From Pollenia angustigena (Eukaryota > Arthropoda > Insecta > Diptera > Polleniidae), in the NCBI GenBank assembly GCA_930367215.1, contig OV884059.1, positions 100,222,718 through 100,286,717 on the forward strand: a stretch of 64,000 nt of DNA, given 5' to 3'. The position numbers were made by a program, and so were the translations under genes. The notes beneath the pieces were generated by a model, which was not told the DNA's origin, did no database searches, and saw only the letters and a program-made list of their open reading frames with translations. Numbering within the stretch: position 1 is the stretch's first letter; the number at the start of each line of letters is the position of its first letter. Shown piece by piece: positions 61,793 through 64,000 of this stretch.

Positions 61793-64000
61793 ATGGAAAT
61801 GAATGTGTCTGAACCAATATCTTCTGATGCGGGACCATCATCTAAGGTAGGTGCCCCCAAAATAAGGGCAAATATATCATCATCGAAGTCTTTAGATCAT
61901 TTACCATCGCGAAATGGATATCTTAACATCCCCGCGTAAGTTTTCTTTATATTTTTTTTTATTTTTAACTACATTCATTTATTTTACGCATTTGTATTAG
62001 ATAAACTGCAGATAATATTGATATCTTATGTGAAATGGAATTAGAGGACGACGACATGATGAATCCCACAGAACATGAATGGTTTCCTGATGCAGATGAA
62101 GCCTCGGATATAGAAATGGAAGGTGTAGTTGAGACTCCAGAGGAAGAAGACAACGAGGAATTAGAATTGCGTGGCGAAGTTTCAGATACTGCTTCAAAAT
62201 ATATAGCAAGTGATCAGACTGAATGGTATTCCCAAGAGATACCAAATGCTAAAACTCCATCCCAAAATATTATACGCAAAAAATGTTGGTTTTATTCTAT
62301 AAACACCATATGTTATAATATATTTTATTGTTTGTGTACATAGGTGGACCTAATCGCAAAATATTTGATGAATTTTTGTCAGAAAATACAAAAAATGAGA
62401 TCCTGAGACACACACAGAAAAAATTCTCCAAAATTTTTCACCAATTAAAGCATTAATCAAAAATAAAATCAGTTTTAATTAAAAATTTAATCAAGTGAAT
62501 TAAACGTTTAATCAAGTAAATTAAACGTTTAGTTAATACTATTAACTGGTTTAATTGATACTATTAATTTGTTTACTGGTGGAAATATAATTAATTTTTT
62601 AATTAATATCACACATTTTTTAATTGATATCAATATTTATTTTTTTCTGTGCAGCAACAGAAAAAGGCAATGAAATAGCACTGGATTTCAATCAGAAAAA
62701 TGCTGCGGATATTGCAGTTTTAACATTGAAACCTCGCCAATTTCGGTTGATTTCAATGGAAGAACTTGATCCTTTTATTGGAATTTTACTGATCATGGGT
62801 ATAAATGGTGACAACGATGATCCTCCTTCAATTCTATGGGGGAATTTCAGTCAACCTTTATACAAAGCATCGTTAAGTCGCGATAGATTTCAACAAATAC
62901 TACGCGTAATACGTTTGACAATGCAAACAAACAGACAAAGCTGCTGCTATCTCCGATATATGGAATATGTTGCTGCAGTTTTCGTGTAAATTATTTTCCA
63001 GATGAAAATGTGACAGTAGACGAACAGTTATTTCCATTTAGAGGTAGAACCAGTTTCACTTAATATATTCCCTTAAAGCCAGCTAAATACCGAATAAAAA
63101 TATTTTGTTTGTGTAACACAGCCAATAGCTATCCTTTGAATGGAGTCATTTACACAGGCAAGCCACCTGGTGGTCAACGACAGGTAAATGTAGGAGAAAA
63201 CATCGTTCTAGATCTGGTGGATTTCTACAAGCAATCTGGAATAAATGTAACAACCGACAAGTTTTTTACTTCACTTCCTTTGGCCAATCGGCTACAAGTT
63301 AGAGGAATAAGTCTCGTCGGTACCCTTCGACAAAACAAAGCCTACAAATATACCAAAAGAGCTTCATCCAAACCCAACGGACGATATAGGTACACCCCAA
63401 TATGGTTTCAACAAAAACGGAACACTTTTGTCTGTTGTGACCAAAAAGAAGAAGTGTGTTTCCCTCTGTCAACAATGCATTATACTCGAGGGGAGCCAAC
63501 TGTTAATGGAAAAGAGGAGATTAATGACTTCTAGAACAAAACAAAAGGCGGAGTAGATGTTATGGACCAGATGGTGTCTAAATATACCACCAAATGCATA
63601 AAAAATAGATGGCCATTGGCAGTTTTTTTCAATATGATTGACGTGGCTGCATTGGGTGCATTGGGTGCATTTTGTGTATACTCCAGCCTCGATCCAAGCG
63701 CAAAAGTAAAACAAAGCTCTCGTCGAGGATTTTTAACATCACTTGGCGTGGAGTTGGCAACTAAAATATGAACAAAAGAGCTAATGATAATCAAATAACA
63801 CGACACTATAACGTCCGGGCAGCTCTAGAGCTTACGACAAATAAAACCATCCCTAAAGAAGTTTTCCAGGATGCTGCGGTCCCATCAGATACAACCAAAC
63901 GAGATAAAACTGGACGGTTGCCAATAAAGGGTCGCTGCTACCTTTGCGTGACTACTGATCCAAAATCTGATCGAAAAACACGCAAAATATGCGATGGCTG
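61793..64000 (+). pseudogene. piggyBac transposase, nearly full length but broken (element e)
   Basis: Cut-and-paste transposase with the DDD fold. N-terminus from the ATG at 61793 (MEMNVSEPISSDAGP), acidic stretch at 62035-62160 (EDDDMMNPTEHEWFPDADEA), DDE start (NEIALDFNQKNAADIAVLT after the MITE), ELDPFIGILLIMGINGDN, the first catalytic Asp in TVDEQLFPFRGR (about 63018), the second in TTDKFFTSLPLANRL (63256), LVGTLRQNKAYKY and the third in GGVDVMDQMVSKYTTK (63556). The cysteine-rich tail begins at the edge (RCYLCVTTDPKSDRKT). Lesions: a frameshift near 62980, in-frame stops at about 63060 and 63532, a further frame change near 63780, and the MITE. All catalytic residues are nonetheless still readable. 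Confidence 0.88.
62413..62651. mobile_element. AT-rich MITE inserted in piggyBac 'e'
   Basis: CACAGAAAAAA at the left and TTTTTTCTGTG at the right form the inverted ends. The inside is made of TTAATTAAA and ATTAAACGTTTAAT words. It splits the transposase between RHT and ATEKGNEIAL. No certain target duplication. Confidence 0.6.

Larger units (their letters stand above)
61512..64000 (+). mobile_element. piggyBac-like element 'e', runs off the right edge
   Basis: Likely left end at TTAA 61512-61515, followed at 61561 by the GGTACCCGGGTACCC motif also found near the ends of elements b and f. Contains most of a transposase gene. A 239 bp MITE is inserted at about 62413-62651. The right terminus is beyond the window. 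Confidence 0.7.

Noticed and set aside
61930..62345. Introns in the piggyBac 'e' transposase (GTAAGT at 61936 and an acceptor near 62000; a second near 62285-62342)
   Set aside because: Joining the first pair gives an immediate in-frame TAA with either nearby acceptor. piggyBac genes usually lack introns and this copy is already frameshifted, so small insertions or drift explain the gaps as well.
1..64000. tRNA, rRNA or snRNA genes
   Set aside because: Looked for tRNA B-box-like and other conserved RNA patterns; nothing convincing was seen by eye. A tRNA and Rfam covariance scan would settle this.
1..64000. One large inverted duplication of the whole window, because R3, R2 and the receptors are all inverted pairs
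   Set aside because: The midpoints of the pairs differ widely (about 23, 30 and 37 kb), so the inversions are not concentric and must be separate events.

Overview
The window is AT-rich (roughly 70% A+T by eye) and looks like intergenic chromosome from a higher (calyptrate-like) fly. The only intact-looking host genes are two intronless, divergent ionotropic receptors of the dipteran chemosensory type. Almost everything else is transposable-element debris: Jockey-group LINEs, several piggyBac relics, an Ac-type hAT, a Transib-like element, a solo LTR, many MITEs, foldback elements and dispersed repeats. No bacterial, viral, rRNA or tRNA gene was recognised. The species cannot be fixed from sequence alone.

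Layout. 0-4.5 kb: half of a dispersed repeat pair, then a Jockey-type LINE on the minus strand, split by a 0.8 kb terminal-inverted-repeat element. 4.6-8 kb: an old repeat block (R2/R3) carrying a 221 bp MITE and a deleted piggyBac. 8.5-10.6 kb: a LINE tail and two piggyBac-type elements that share one TTAA. 13.3-15.1 kb: ionotropic receptor 1 (minus), with a solo LTR carrying heat-shock-like elements about 0.5 kb upstream. 17.3-19.55 kb: an R2 repeat split by a hAT with an 8 bp duplication. 19.8-22.8 kb: the second dispersed-repeat copy, a TATCGATA cluster and a LINE fragment. 23.7 kb: a lone exon-like block. 24.3-26.4 kb: a Transib-like element and a compound palindrome. 27-30.5 kb: minisatellites, a LINE fragment and a tandem array of about 155 bp units. 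31.4-33.2 kb: ionotropic receptor 2 (plus), an inverted paralog of receptor 1 that also shares about 450 bp of upstream DNA. 34.3-44.7 kb: three foldback elements with a shared GC-rich palindromic minisatellite core, surrounding an almost complete LINE (36.4-40.35 kb). 46-49 kb: a deleted piggyBac and a LINE, with a 0.65 kb tandem duplication across their junction. 50-56.6 kb: decayed arrays, a possible relative of the foldback core, the inverted R3 copy and MITEs. 56.8-59 kb: the second R2 copy, split by a young LINE. 60.5-64 kb: a dispersed repeat and a piggyBac transposase relic running off the right edge.

The most unusual material is the foldback family. Elements at 34.3, 40.9 and 42.9 kb have different termini and different target-site lengths (9 bp and 8 bp). 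Each is built from its own reiterated short word, yet all carry the same roughly 80 bp GC-rich unit arranged head-to-head around a centre. A single decayed unit with yet another word set sits at 51.7 kb. The window also works as a natural archive of empty and filled sites: paralogous repeat copies document the insertion points of a piggyBac, a hAT and a LINE.
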